Shown piece after piece: positions 24,895 through 34,760 of a stretch of DNA of 64,000 bases. A program made the position numbers and the translations under genes. Under the pieces are notes generated by a model. That model was not told where the DNA came from, made no database searches, and saw nothing but the letters and a program-made list of their open reading frames with translations. The stretch's first letter is position 1, and every line of letters begins with the position of its first letter. Source of the DNA: Nitrospirales bacterium (lineage in GTDB: Bacteria > Nitrospirota > Nitrospiria > Nitrospirales > UBA8639); contig JAJDBP010000007.1 of assembly GCA_029261295.1 (NCBI GenBank), positions 309,874 to 373,873 on the forward strand, read 5' to 3'.

Positions 24895-26910
24895 ATGAAA
24901 AAGGTCATGTTTTATTGTCAGCATGTTTTGGGTATGGGGCATTTAGTCCGAAGTCTCGAAATTGTGCAAGCGTTGAATGAGTACGAGGTCTACTTTCTCA
25001 ATGGTGGCGAATTATTACCAGAGGTACAAATCCCGCCAGCCATCCATGTGATCAACCTTCCTCCCATTAAATCTGATTCTGAGTTTGAGGGCCTCCAGAG
25101 TGCAGACTCCACGCTGCCCTTAGAAGAAATCAAAAGGGCACGCTTAAACCTTATCCTCTTGGAGTTTGATCGGATTCAGCCGGAGGTGTTGATTCTGGAA
25201 CTTTTCCCTTTTGGGAGAAAACGCTTCGCCTTTGAATTGGTTCCGCTCTTGGCAAGAATTAGACTTTTGGGAGGAAAGACCAAAGTCGTATGCAGCCTGA
25301 GAGACATTCTTGTCAGCAAGTCTGACCAGACTAGACATGAAGAATGGGTTGTAGCACTGATGAACCGGTATTTTGACCTCCTACTCGTTCATTCCGACCC
25401 TACCTTTCAAACACTGGACGAAACCTTTTCTCAGACACAGGCTCTTGCATGCGACATACAATACACGGGATTTGTTGCACAGATGGCTCCCCCTTCACAG
25501 ACCGAGCCACTAGAATACATTCCCAACGATCCAGAAGGAACACCTCTGATTGTTGTCAGTATCGGAGGTGGACGAGTCGGCTACGAACTGGTGGAATGCG
25601 CAGTAAAGGCTAGTGGACAGCTTAGATCTTCTCTCCCACATCGAATGGTCATTTTTACAGGACCCTATATGTCAGAGAAAGAATATTCCAACTTGCAACA
25701 GCTCGTCCGAGGAAAGCCACATATTGTCCTCCAACGCTACACCAATCAATTCCTCTCTTATATGAATAGCGCAGATCTCTCAATCAGCATGGCCGGCTAT
25801 AATACCTGCATGAACATTGTTTCCACTGGTGTTCGGGCTCTTGTGCTCCCCTTTATGGGAAGAGGGAACGAAGAACAACTCATCCGAACCAGGAAGCTCG
25901 AAGAACAGGGAAAAGTTATTGGGCTAGACCCACCCAAGCTGGATTCTGACTATCTCATGAGGAAAATCGAGGAAAGGCTCAGGACTTCATCATGCCTTCA
26001 AGAGTCCTCCATCGATATTCAAGGGGCAGAGAACACATCGATTTTAATAAAGGAGCTTATTCACACAGAAAAACCTCCAGCTCCTTTGGCCACTAGATCT
26101 CACGAGCCTCGCTCATCCACTGAGAGAATTTACCCTTCATGGAAAAGAATATTGCAAGAGGGGCTTGAAAGCTTAGCCGACACGCAAGAGATCATTCCAA
26201 TATTTTTACGTGATGATGACATTGATGAAGATGAAGAGTCTCTGCGACATTTATTGGATATTACACTCTCTCGAAACGCACCGATGAATCTTCAGATTAT
26301 CCCTGAGAAATTGACTGAGGCCGGAATCCGGGTTCTCAAAGATTTCAACCGGGTCAACCCAGACTTGGTGAGCCTCAACCAACATGGCTGGACGCACATA
26401 AATCATGAGAAAGAGGGAAGAAAATGTGAGTTTGGACCCAGTCGGAACTTCCAGGAGCAGTTGGAGGACATTTCCAAGGGAAAGGCCATCCTTGAGACCA
26501 TCTTTCCTATGAGATTTTTCCCCGTGTTTACCCCACCATGGAATCGCTGTACAACGGATACGTTCAAAGTACTTGATGAATTGGGATTTCATCTTCTCTC
26601 CAAAGATCTAGGGAAACAACCGATCACAGGTTATTCTTTTAATGAAATTTCTACTTCCCTGGACCTCTACGCCTGGAAGGGTGGCGCCAAAATGAAAACC
26701 CCAGAGGATATCGTGCAACTTCTCCTTCGCCAAATACAGGAATTAAACGTCATAGGAATTCTCCTTCACCATAAGGTGATGGATGCAACGGCATTTGCCT
26801 TTTTGGATCAACTCCTGGCCGAATTACAACAATGGCCTAACGTAGAATTCCATACATTCCAAACTCTCCTGCAGACAGAGAAGTACCTGCTTCCTGCCCA
26901 AAAGACATAA
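24895..26910 (+). CDS. Fusion of GT28-like glycosyltransferase and polysaccharide-deacetylase-like domain
   Basis: The protein has 671 residues. Residues 1-390 are a MurG/COG4671-like GT-B enzyme (VMFYCQHVLGMGHLVRSLEI; donor domain VVSIGGGRVGYELVE; SYMNSADLSISMAGYNTCMN), related to the 14712 product. After a linker, residues about 430-660 resemble the NodB/polysaccharide deacetylase fold: IFLRDDDIDEDEESL gives the Asp pair, LNQHGWTHINHE gives the HxxH-type metal ligands, and FFPVFTPPWNRC supplies the Pro-Pro-Trp-Asn motif. A single chain could add a sugar, probably N-acetylated, and then remove an acyl group. It lacks a signal peptide, so both steps would be cytoplasmic. Eight bases separate it from the ABC exporter gene. 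Confidence 0.82.
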   Translation: MKKVMFYCQHVLGMGHLVRSLEIVQALNEYEVYFLNGGELLPEVQIPPAIHVINLPPIKSDSEFEGLQSADSTLPLEEIKRARLNLILLEFDRIQPEVLILELFPFGRKRFAFELVPLLARIRLLGGKTKVVCSLRDILVSKSDQTRHEEWVVALMNRYFDLLLVHSDPTFQTLDETFSQTQALACDIQYTGFVAQMAPPSQTEPLEYIPNDPEGTPLIVVSIGGGRVGYELVECAVKASGQLRSSLPHRMVIFTGPYMSEKEYSNLQQLVRGKPHIVLQRYTNQFLSYMNSADLSISMAGYNTCMNIVSTGVRALVLPFMGRGNEEQLIRTRKLEEQGKVIGLDPPKLDSDYLMRKIEERLRTSSCLQESSIDIQGAENTSILIKELIHTEKPPAPLATRSHEPRSSTERIYPSWKRILQEGLESLADTQEIIPIFLRDDDIDEDEESLRHLLDITLSRNAPMNLQIIPEKLTEAGIRVLKDFNRVNPDLVSLNQHGWTHINHEKEGRKCEFGPSRNFQEQLEDISKGKAILETIFPMRFFPVFTPPWNRCTTDTFKVLDELGFHLLSKDLGKQPITGYSFNEISTSLDLYAWKGGAKMKTPEDIVQLLLRQIQELNVIGILLHHKVMDATAFAFLDQLLAELQQWPNVEFHTFQTLLQTEKYLLPAQKT

Positions 26911-26918
26911 GGTTCTTC

Positions 26919-28730
26919 GTGGCCAATTCGCTTAAACTCAAACAGATTATCCGAGGTCATCTCTTAGGAGTGAAAGGGAAACTGTGCCTAGCAGCTTTTT
27001 GCTTAGTCGGCGTGACGGCAACCCAATTATTAGCACCGTGGCCATTGAAAATTGTCATAGACTACATCCTTCTTTCGCACCCATTGCCCCCGTCACTGAC
27101 ATTTTTGACAAGCTTCCTACAAGAGGGAACTGTTCTGCCACTTCTCGTCGTCTCAGGTTCCATTGCCCTGCTTGCAATCTTAGGGGGTAGCTTATCCTAT
27201 TTCCAAATCTATACCACGACGAAAATTGGACATGAATTAGTCTATGTTCTACGAAGAGAATTATTCGCTCATCTCCAACGTCTTTCCCTCTCCTTTCACA
27301 ACCAAGTCCCAACTGGGGAAATCCTGACAAAATTTTCAGGGGATACCACCACATTAAAAGACGCATTTACGGATTGGTCGTTAAAAGCATTTTCTCATGT
27401 TCTGATGTTTCTCGGCATGTTCATCATTATGTTCACGCTGAGCTGGGAGCTCAGTCTGGTCGTCCTTTTCACTTTGCCGTTGCTAGGAGTCATTCTTTTT
27501 TTCTTGAATCGGAAAATCCTGAAATCCGTGAAACATCAACGCAGGCAGGAGGGGAAGATTAATTCCCGACTCAATGAAGTATTGTCCTCGATCTCATTGG
27601 TCCAAGCCTTCGGTCGAGAAGGATATGAAAAAGAACGACTGGAAGTCGAAAGCGTGGGGAGCCTGGAAGCCAGTGTCCAGACCGCCAGAACGACGGCCGC
27701 CGTCACAACAGTGGTGGCATTGATGAGTGCCGTGGGGACCGCTGGCACCGTTTTCTTTGGCGCTTGGCAAGTGCTTAAAGGGCAAATGTACCCAGGTGAC
27801 CTTCTCATCTTTGTCGCGTACGTCAGGAGCTTTTTTAAACCCATCCGCGATCTGGGAAAACTCTCTGCGAGGTTTGCCAAGGCCTCCGTCAGTGCGAATA
27901 GAGTCGCCGAAATGTTGGAGGTAGAACCTGAAATTCTGGAGATTCCCGGGGCACTAGTGGCCAAAAACTTACAAGGCGATCTCAAGTTTGAAAATGTAGT
28001 ATTTGGATACCAGGAAAATCACACAGTTCTAGATCATGTTTCTTTTCATATTCACCCTGGACAACGAGTGGCCCTGGTTGGGACATCAGGGGCCGGGAAA
28101 TCCACAATTCTCAGTTTACTTCTTCGCTTGTACGATCCACAAAAAGGGTTAGTGAAGATCGACAATGTGGACATCACGCACTACCAACGCGAGTCCTTAC
28201 GACACGAGATCGGCATCGTTCTTCAGGATACTGTGTTGTTTGGCGCGAGCATTGAAGAAAACATCTCGTATGGAAAACCAGATGCGACACCAAAGGAAGT
28301 AGAGGACGCCTCCAGGCATGCATATGCGCATGACTTTATCCTGGCCCTTCCCGACGGCTATGCAACAATTATTGGGGAAAAGGGTAGCACGCTCTCCGGT
28401 GGACAACGACAACGCATTTGCTTGGCGAGAGCATTCATTAAGCGCCCCTCTATTTTGATCCTCGATGAACCGACGTCAGCAGTTGATCCCGAATCTGCAT
28501 CTCTCATTCGAGATGCCATTACACAAGTTCAGGAAGGCAAGACGACTCTGTTCATTGCTCACCAATTCTTTAGCATGCATCAGTTTGACCAAATCCTAGT
28601 TCTCCAAAATGGTCAAATCGTCGAACATGGCTCCCACCAAGAGCTTCTGGATCAAAACGGTCATTACACCACCCTATATCAACGGCAGGCTGGGTTGAAG
28701 AATCCACTCATAACGCAATCCGTTGGGTAA
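26919..28730 (+). CDS. MsbA-type ABC exporter (fused permease and ATPase)
   Basis: The protein has 603 residues and begins at a GTG with a poor ribosome-binding site, eight bases after the previous stop. Residues 1-310 are a type I exporter membrane domain with six helices (first WPLKIVIDYILL, then LPLLVVSGSIALLAILGG). The ATPase has Walker A GTSGAGKST (about 388-396), Q-loop, signature TLSGGQRQRICLARAF, Walker B ILILDEPTSAVD and the H-loop His in LFIAHQF. Half-transporters of this type form homodimers and move lipid-linked or oligosaccharide cargo, as MsbA and NdvA/ChvA do. Being inside a glycan locus without Wzx or Wzm/Wzt, it probably exports the glycan or a glycolipid intermediate. Confidence 0.93.
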   Translation: MANSLKLKQIIRGHLLGVKGKLCLAAFCLVGVTATQLLAPWPLKIVIDYILLSHPLPPSLTFLTSFLQEGTVLPLLVVSGSIALLAILGGSLSYFQIYTTTKIGHELVYVLRRELFAHLQRLSLSFHNQVPTGEILTKFSGDTTTLKDAFTDWSLKAFSHVLMFLGMFIIMFTLSWELSLVVLFTLPLLGVILFFLNRKILKSVKHQRRQEGKINSRLNEVLSSISLVQAFGREGYEKERLEVESVGSLEASVQTARTTAAVTTVVALMSAVGTAGTVFFGAWQVLKGQMYPGDLLIFVAYVRSFFKPIRDLGKLSARFAKASVSANRVAEMLEVEPEILEIPGALVAKNLQGDLKFENVVFGYQENHTVLDHVSFHIHPGQRVALVGTSGAGKSTILSLLLRLYDPQKGLVKIDNVDITHYQRESLRHEIGIVLQDTVLFGASIEENISYGKPDATPKEVEDASRHAYAHDFILALPDGYATIIGEKGSTLSGGQRQRICLARAFIKRPSILILDEPTSAVDPESASLIRDAITQVQEGKTTLFIAHQFFSMHQFDQILVLQNGQIVEHGSHQELLDQNGHYTTLYQRQAGLKNPLITQSVG

Positions 28731-28748
28731 GAAAATATACGGTTCACA

Positions 28749-30212
28749 ATGCATCAGAATCACCACATTGTTATTCTCGTCAGTCTTGCCCTTTTGTTTT
28801 TTACGGGGATTCCTACTTCACTAGCCGCGCCCAACGATACTATCCCCAAGGTGGAAACCGACCCTGGCCAACAACCAACAGAAGTGGTGGAGGAGACCAA
28901 ATCAATTGCCCTTCGTGGCGATGACGAACGGCTTCGACCTGATTCACAAATGCAAACCACCATTGGCAATACGCTCCTGACTTTTACCGGCGCATTCAGT
29001 ATGGATTTCACGGGGCAGGATAATCTCAACTTAAACAAACTCAATGAACAAGATCGATTCCGATGGACTCCGGAACTGGAGCTAAACTTTATCTTTACTT
29101 TCCCAAAGGGGTTTTATCTCTTTACCGAGTTGGGCATTCAAGATGAGCTCACATTTCAGCAACATGACAAACCTCTTAATCAATTGGATGTGCAGATCAA
29201 AGAATTTTTCCTGCAAGCTCCCCTCCCACTTTCCCACCCATCCACTCTTCGAGTGGGACGGCAACAATTTTTTGAACCTCGTCGGTGGTATCTTAATGAT
29301 CAGTTAGATGGCATCCGCTTCTTTTTTGACCCCGCTCCCTGGCATTTTGGAGCTTCACTTTCCACTCCTATCCTGGATCAGGAAAATCGATACCGATATT
29401 TTGATAACATTTTTCAAAATCACCAACAACTTGATTTGTTATTTGAAACGACCTATGGCCTGGGTCCTCGCAAACAAAAATCTTTCGCTGGCGGGTACGT
29501 CCTACTCAGGCGAGACAGTTCGCCTACTGATGATAACCCCGTTTGGTTTGGAATTCGTTCTTATGGACGGCCAAAATTCAAGTTTAAAGTTGCCGAGTCA
29601 GAATTCTGGAAAGCGTTCTTTAAACCTCGATTAAATTACTGGATTGATGCGGCATTGGTCAGAGGCACCCAAAAGAATCAAACGATCAGAGGATATGCCC
29701 TTGATGTTGGTACCGTGTATATCGTCAGAAAATTATGGCTTCATCCTTATCTCACTTTTGGGTTCGCCTATGGTTCAGGAGACAACGTCTCAGGTCAAGG
29801 GAGTGACAAAAATTTCCGCCAAACCGGATTTCAAAGCAATACGGGAAAATTCGGAGGCGTAGTCAATTTTGATTACTACGGCGTGTTATTGGACCCAGAA
29901 TTAAGCAATTTGCACATTTATACTGCGGGAATTGGTTTTCGCCCATTCCCAAGAATTTCCATCGATTTTGTCTATCACCACTATAAACAAAATCGGCGTT
30001 CGGATGAACTTCGAAATATTGATGTCAGAGGTGACCTCACTGGAATTAGCAAAGACCTAGGAAAAGAATTTGACGTGATTATTGGATTTTTAGCGATTCA
30101 AAATATGCGTTTTCGTTTACGAACGGGGTATTTTATCCCAGGAAAGGCTTTTGTTAAGGGAGAGAATGATCCAGCCTTCGAAGGACGTCTTGATGTGCAA
30201 TTCTCCTTCTAA
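28749..30212 (+). CDS. AlgE-like (alginate export family) outer-membrane porin
   Basis: The protein has 487 residues with a Sec signal peptide (cleavage near TSLAA). The body is a beta-barrel with the family segment STLRVGRQQFFEPRRWYLND then DQLDGIRFFF, typical of the alginate export family. It ends in DVQFSF with a terminal aromatic residue. In Pseudomonas AlgE passes anionic polymer across the outer membrane through an arginine-rich pore. Here the many Arg residues and the neighbouring ABC exporter and UDP-glucose dehydrogenase suggest export of an acidic polysaccharide. No AlgK/AlgX-like partners are seen nearby. It starts 18 bases after the ABC gene. Confidence 0.85.
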   Translation: MHQNHHIVILVSLALLFFTGIPTSLAAPNDTIPKVETDPGQQPTEVVEETKSIALRGDDERLRPDSQMQTTIGNTLLTFTGAFSMDFTGQDNLNLNKLNEQDRFRWTPELELNFIFTFPKGFYLFTELGIQDELTFQQHDKPLNQLDVQIKEFFLQAPLPLSHPSTLRVGRQQFFEPRRWYLNDQLDGIRFFFDPAPWHFGASLSTPILDQENRYRYFDNIFQNHQQLDLLFETTYGLGPRKQKSFAGGYVLLRRDSSPTDDNPVWFGIRSYGRPKFKFKVAESEFWKAFFKPRLNYWIDAALVRGTQKNQTIRGYALDVGTVYIVRKLWLHPYLTFGFAYGSGDNVSGQGSDKNFRQTGFQSNTGKFGGVVNFDYYGVLLDPELSNLHIYTAGIGFRPFPRISIDFVYHHYKQNRRSDELRNIDVRGDLTGISKDLGKEFDVIIGFLAIQNMRFRLRTGYFIPGKAFVKGENDPAFEGRLDVQFSF

Positions 30213-30332
30213 TGCTTTTGATTTCCCTGAGAGAGATGAATACTTTCCTGTCATGAAAACATCGATACCCCTCTCGCATATATATCCGTTTATGGTTTGA
30301 AACTTTTCATACAACTACTTGATTGAAGTACA

Positions 30333-31943
30333 ATGTTGAGCACATTCGAAATCCAGAATACAACCAGAGGGCGTTGCATCGCTCTCTACCCCGGCGCGTT
30401 TCGGCCACCCCACCGTGCTCATTTTATCGCTGTCCGGCATCTTCTCACCCTCCCTGAAGTTGACGAAGTGGTGGTGATTATCTCCAACCGTTGCAGGCCC
30501 ATCCCAGGAACAACTCTGGCCCTTGATGCCACTATTGCCCAACGCATATGGTCCATTTACTTGCAGGGGGTCGAAAAGGTTCGAGTTGAAGTGGCACCAC
30601 ATACGGCCGTCGGACATGCATTTGAATACTTTGACCATGCTGAAGTTGAGGATACTCTCTTATTTTGTCTTGGGGAGACTGATATCAGTAAAGGCGACGA
30701 TCGCTTCAGGAATCTAGAGAATCTTTCTAACCAATCAGGTATACAGGCTCGCCTTATTCAAGCCCCGACGGGGTCCTTCCCAATTCGTTCGACATCGTTA
30801 CGAGCAGCTCTGGTTCAAGGTGCCAAGGGACGAAAGGAATTTATTGCGGCACTTCCCCCTCACTTAACTCATAAGCAGCGTGAGGAGGTGTGGAAAGTCT
30901 GTCGAGAAGGCATGAGGGAATTGAGCGAAGATAGCAAAGAAAAAGCCCGTACCTTCATCAATAGAATTGGATTAGGAGAGATTGATGAACTCAGTTGTAC
31001 AGGCCACAAGAAATTGGACCAAGTGTTCAGAGTCAGACTCAAAGATGACCGCTGTCTTTTCGTAAAATATGCCGGGGATGCCCTTGGCACTGAAGAATTA
31101 GGGAATGGGCAAACTCTCAAACCACGCCAACGGCTTTCAGTAGAGAGAAAAGGCCTCAAATGGTTGAAGGCTTATATGAAGAGTGATGTCGAGATCCCTG
31201 AGGTTGTCGCGTTCGATAAAAAAACATGGACGATTGTCTTGTCTGAAGTCTGTCCAAACGGACATTCTCTACTGGAAGACCTTCAAAATGGTATCTTCAA
31301 TCCGACAATCGCTGGCAAGGCCAGCCAGTTCCTCGCGGAATGTCATATGATATCTCACCCGGTCCCACCACTATGGGGTGATGTAAAGGCAGATCGTCAA
31401 CATTGGAAAAGGATGCTTACCCTGAGATCAACTGAACTTCCATCCGCTGAATTTCCTAAAGATCTGAGGAGTCATCTGACCACCCTCATGCTGACAAGTG
31501 AAAAGGCAGAAGAAAACCGGTTTATTCATTTTGATTTTCAGCCAAAAAATATTTTGGTATCTGGAGACAGTCTAGGGGTCATCGATTTTGAGTTTAGCGC
31601 AAGTATTGGGGATCCAGCCCACGACCTTGGATTTTTCCTTGGGCATTACATCTACTGGATCCTCGCCTCATCGACAGGCAACCTCTGGGAGGAAGCCATT
31701 CAGCGTTTACTTCACGCTTATCAACTAGGGTCCGGGGATTTGTGGGAACGGATGGATTTTCGAGTGATGGCTTATACGGGAGCAACGCTGTTGTCTATCT
31801 GGACAAAAGAGCGATCAGAACTCACGAACAATTTCCTCATGACTCTCAAACAAACTGGAACAGTGCTTCTCGCCAAAGGAATTGAACAGCGCGGAGCTGT
31901 TGAACGAATTCTTTATCAAACACTCAATGACTATTCTCGCTAA
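30333..31943 (+). CDS. Fusion of NMNAT-like nucleotidyltransferase and APH-fold kinase
   Basis: The protein has 536 residues. Residues 1-185 are a nucleotidyltransferase: LYPGAFRPPHRAH carries the HxGH-type signature as HRAH (27-30), VVVIISNRCRPI follows, and IRSTSLRAAL corresponds to the ISSTxxR motif. After a helical linker, residues about 215-500 are an APH-fold kinase with catalytic loop FIHFDFQPKNILV (Asp and Asn kept, Gly replaced by Phe) and metal motif LGVIDFEFSASIGDPAHDLG. One chain could phosphorylate a small molecule and then activate it with a nucleotide. The pair of activities recalls activation pathways for choline-phosphate or unusual sugars, but the substrate cannot be read from sequence. 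A 120-base gap precedes it; operon membership is likely. Confidence 0.8.
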   Translation: MLSTFEIQNTTRGRCIALYPGAFRPPHRAHFIAVRHLLTLPEVDEVVVIISNRCRPIPGTTLALDATIAQRIWSIYLQGVEKVRVEVAPHTAVGHAFEYFDHAEVEDTLLFCLGETDISKGDDRFRNLENLSNQSGIQARLIQAPTGSFPIRSTSLRAALVQGAKGRKEFIAALPPHLTHKQREEVWKVCREGMRELSEDSKEKARTFINRIGLGEIDELSCTGHKKLDQVFRVRLKDDRCLFVKYAGDALGTEELGNGQTLKPRQRLSVERKGLKWLKAYMKSDVEIPEVVAFDKKTWTIVLSEVCPNGHSLLEDLQNGIFNPTIAGKASQFLAECHMISHPVPPLWGDVKADRQHWKRMLTLRSTELPSAEFPKDLRSHLTTLMLTSEKAEENRFIHFDFQPKNILVSGDSLGVIDFEFSASIGDPAHDLGFFLGHYIYWILASSTGNLWEEAIQRLLHAYQLGSGDLWERMDFRVMAYTGATLLSIWTKERSELTNNFLMTLKQTGTVLLAKGIEQRGAVERILYQTLNDYSR

Positions 31944-32021
31944 TTCTTCGAAGCCAATTCATCCCTCATATTTGCTAGCGCGTTCAACAAGGTCTTTTCC
32001 TTCAAGAATTCTACAATCGCC

Positions 32022-34715
32022 CTACTGTACTTCATCTAAAAAGTCATTCACGGCTTCCTGAATAGTTTCTCGGATCTGTTGGCAATGCGTAACCTCTCGT
32101 ATTTTTTCACCGGCGGCCGTCGTCACATAAAATACGTCGACCACTTGATCTAAACGAGTTCCGATTCTGGCCATATGAATGGACAGGTCTAACTGTACTA
32201 ATGTTTTGGCTAAGACGAATAAAAGACCTGGTTTATCATCTGCGAAGACATCAATCACCGTATAGGAATCAGACACTTCGTTATCTAAAAGAACTTCAGT
32301 TGGTCGACGTCCTGTCGGGAATTGTCGCCCAAACGTCAGGCGACGACAACGTTCAAATACTTGTTCGACTGTCGATTCTTCCTGCACAACAGTCTGAATT
32401 TCTTGAGAGATCTCTCTCAATCTATAGCCGGATGATTCTCCATCACCATCCGAGTCGTTGACGGAAAAAATATCTAGCACCGTACCATCAGCTAAGGTCA
32501 TGATTTGGGCATTCAGGACTTCTAACCCTAGGGCTGCAAGGACCCCAGTCACCTGCATAATGAGTCCAGGTTTGGCCTGTGCCCGAGTAATCAGGACAAA
32601 TTCAGAAATCCCAAGCTCTGTATTATTTCGTCCTTCAACATACGTTGGTCGAGAGGACAAGTTTTTTATGGCCAGAAGATGGTTGGCTATTTGCTCAATG
32701 GGGGTGGAGGCGACATACCAATCGGGAAGTTGTGAGAGTTTTTCGTCAATCCATAATGACCCGTCCGCCTGAGGAGTTGCCCCTCCCTGAGCCGCAATTA
32801 AATCAATGAGTGCTTTTCGTTCATCAGGTTGAAAAACTGATTCATCCCTCTCCGTCTTGGAAGACTCCTGCCCCTCTACCATCGCTTCGTACGTTCGGGA
32901 ATACAGTTCGCCCAACAACGATTCTTTCCATTTGGTCATCACCTCAGGCCCTACTGCTGAGATATCGGCAACGGTTAGGATGAACATTTTTTGGAGGGCT
33001 TCAATAGTCTTCAATTTTCGTGCGAAGGTCATTATTATTTTTTTATCGTTTAAATCTCGACGGAAAGCCGTATGGGACATCACCAAATGGTGAAACACAA
33101 GATACGCAAGCACCTCTCGCTCATTCTTCGACAGCTCCAATCGGTCAGCCATTTTATGGGCGATTTCTTGTCCAATTTTACTATGGTCACCAGGTCGGCC
33201 TTTTCCTAGGTCGTGCAACAAGACCGCCAAGTGCAGAATGTCTTTGTCCGGAATCTGGCGATACACCTCACCAAGTATTCCTTGATCCTCTTGCAAACGC
33301 TCGGTTTCTTTCACGGCTAACAGGCTGTGTTCATCCACCGTATATTTATGATACTGATTGAACTGCATCAACCCTCGAACGCGAGCAAAGGCAGGAACAA
33401 TTTTTTCCAGCAGACTGGCTTGATGCATGGCTTCTAGCGTTTGGCCAATTCTTCCAGGTCGATTCAATATTCCCCGAAAAATCCCACTCACCTCCTGAGT
33501 ATGAAACTGCTCATTAGGAATGTTCACTAAATATTGAGAAATTTCATTCAATATTGTTGAATCGACTGAGACAGCCTTCTCTTGCGATATTTCAAACAAT
33601 CTCAGCAGCCAAACTGGGCTTTCCAACACACCATGTAATTTCTCTGAGGGTATCGTAAGCCGACGGTTTTCTATTCGAAATTTGTCTTCAATTAACGCAT
33701 TTGGCCACCATTGTCGCATCCGTTCAACCCATGATTGCTCTTGTGCTTGTTGTTCAAGAAATCGCATGCATCGATCGTGTAATCCCGTAGTATGCAGGAA
33801 ATATTGCTGCATAAATTGTTCAACGGCCAACAGATTTGGAAGATCTGCTAAGCCATAAGTTTCTGCGAGTCGAACTTGATCATCAAAGGTGAGAATATCC
33901 TGCGCTCTATTGGCTTCAAAATGCATAAAGGCTCGGAGGCGTAAAAGAAATTCTTGCGCGTCTTGAAGCACTTGGTAATCTTGAAACGCGAGTATTCCTC
34001 GATTCGCAAGTTCTTGAATAGTTCCCGCCCCAAAACGGGCCTGCCCTACCCATTGAATCAAATGAATATCTCGTAGGCCGCCTTTACTTTTTTTAATGTT
34101 CGGTTCCAGCAAAAAGACTGTCCCCCCAAATTTGGCATATTCCCTTTGGCGCTCTTCTATTTTATCCAGAACAAATTGTTTGGCCCTGCGTTTGATGATT
34201 CGTCTTTCAAAAATGTTCTGAAATTCTTGGAATACCGCAGCATTGCCTTCTAAAAATCTGGCTTCCATCAAAGAGGTACAGGCAGGAATGTCGCTTCCCC
34301 CAATCTCAAGGCATTCCATAATAGATCTGACGCTATGGCCGACTTGAAAACCTAAGTCCCACAAATGATGAAACACGCCCTTGGAAATAGAATGTGAAAT
34401 TTCCTCTTGATTCGCATTGGTCAGGATCATGACATCAATATCAGAATAGGGCGCTAATTCCCGTCGTCCATATCCGCCCATGGCCACTAGACAACATTGT
34501 TGCCAGTTGGCTCGAACCTTGGCATTACCTTGTTGGATCACCTCACGGAATTTGGCAATTAATAGCGCGTCCATAAAATCAGAAAAATCCTGGACGATTT
34601 CTCTGCCCATAGCCCCGTCCCTTAATCGCTGATACATCGCCTCCCGTTGTTCTTGTAGCCCTTTGGAACTATGGGCCGAAGAAGGCATAGAAGAGATGGG
34701 ATTACCTGTGGTCAT
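32022..34715 (-). CDS. glnD: [Protein-PII] uridylyltransferase / uridylyl-removing enzyme
   Basis: The protein has 897 residues, the usual GlnD length. The nucleotidyltransferase motif is MGGYGRRELAPYSDIDVMIL (near 73-92). The HD hydrolase domain is visible as VLLHDLGKGRPGDHSK near residue 500. Two ACT domains end the chain (first VLITRAQAKPGLIMQVTG, second TVIDVFADDKPGLLFVLA), which bind glutamine. GlnD uridylylates PII when glutamine is low and reverses this when it is high, thereby steering glutamine synthetase and nitrogen genes. It starts 45 bases after nadE on the same strand, with no terminator between, so the ANTAR-type leader before nadE may also control it. Confidence 0.95.
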   Translation of the reverse strand: MTTGNPISSMPSSAHSSKGLQEQREAMYQRLRDGAMGREIVQDFSDFMDALLIAKFREVIQQGNAKVRANWQQCCLVAMGGYGRRELAPYSDIDVMILTNANQEEISHSISKGVFHHLWDLGFQVGHSVRSIMECLEIGGSDIPACTSLMEARFLEGNAAVFQEFQNIFERRIIKRRAKQFVLDKIEERQREYAKFGGTVFLLEPNIKKSKGGLRDIHLIQWVGQARFGAGTIQELANRGILAFQDYQVLQDAQEFLLRLRAFMHFEANRAQDILTFDDQVRLAETYGLADLPNLLAVEQFMQQYFLHTTGLHDRCMRFLEQQAQEQSWVERMRQWWPNALIEDKFRIENRRLTIPSEKLHGVLESPVWLLRLFEISQEKAVSVDSTILNEISQYLVNIPNEQFHTQEVSGIFRGILNRPGRIGQTLEAMHQASLLEKIVPAFARVRGLMQFNQYHKYTVDEHSLLAVKETERLQEDQGILGEVYRQIPDKDILHLAVLLHDLGKGRPGDHSKIGQEIAHKMADRLELSKNEREVLAYLVFHHLVMSHTAFRRDLNDKKIIMTFARKLKTIEALQKMFILTVADISAVGPEVMTKWKESLLGELYSRTYEAMVEGQESSKTERDESVFQPDERKALIDLIAAQGGATPQADGSLWIDEKLSQLPDWYVASTPIEQIANHLLAIKNLSSRPTYVEGRNNTELGISEFVLITRAQAKPGLIMQVTGVLAALGLEVLNAQIMTLADGTVLDIFSVNDSDGDGESSGYRLREISQEIQTVVQEESTVEQVFERCRRLTFGRQFPTGRRPTEVLLDNEVSDSYTVIDVFADDKPGLLFVLAKTLVQLDLSIHMARIGTRLDQVVDVFYVTTAAGEKIREVTHCQQIRETIQEAVNDFLDEVQ

Positions 34716-34760
34716 AGAATTGCCTTACTACTCTCCAAAACAAACATTTCCAAAATCCAC

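Noticed and set aside
30213..30332. CTGTCATG before the nucleotidyltransferase-kinase gene, resembling a Pho half-site
   Set aside because: A second half-site at an 11-bp step is missing, so it is not counted as part of the regulon.
32200..33400. Plus-strand open frames opposite glnD
   Set aside because: They are shadows of the strongly conserved glnD frame and have no recognisable product.
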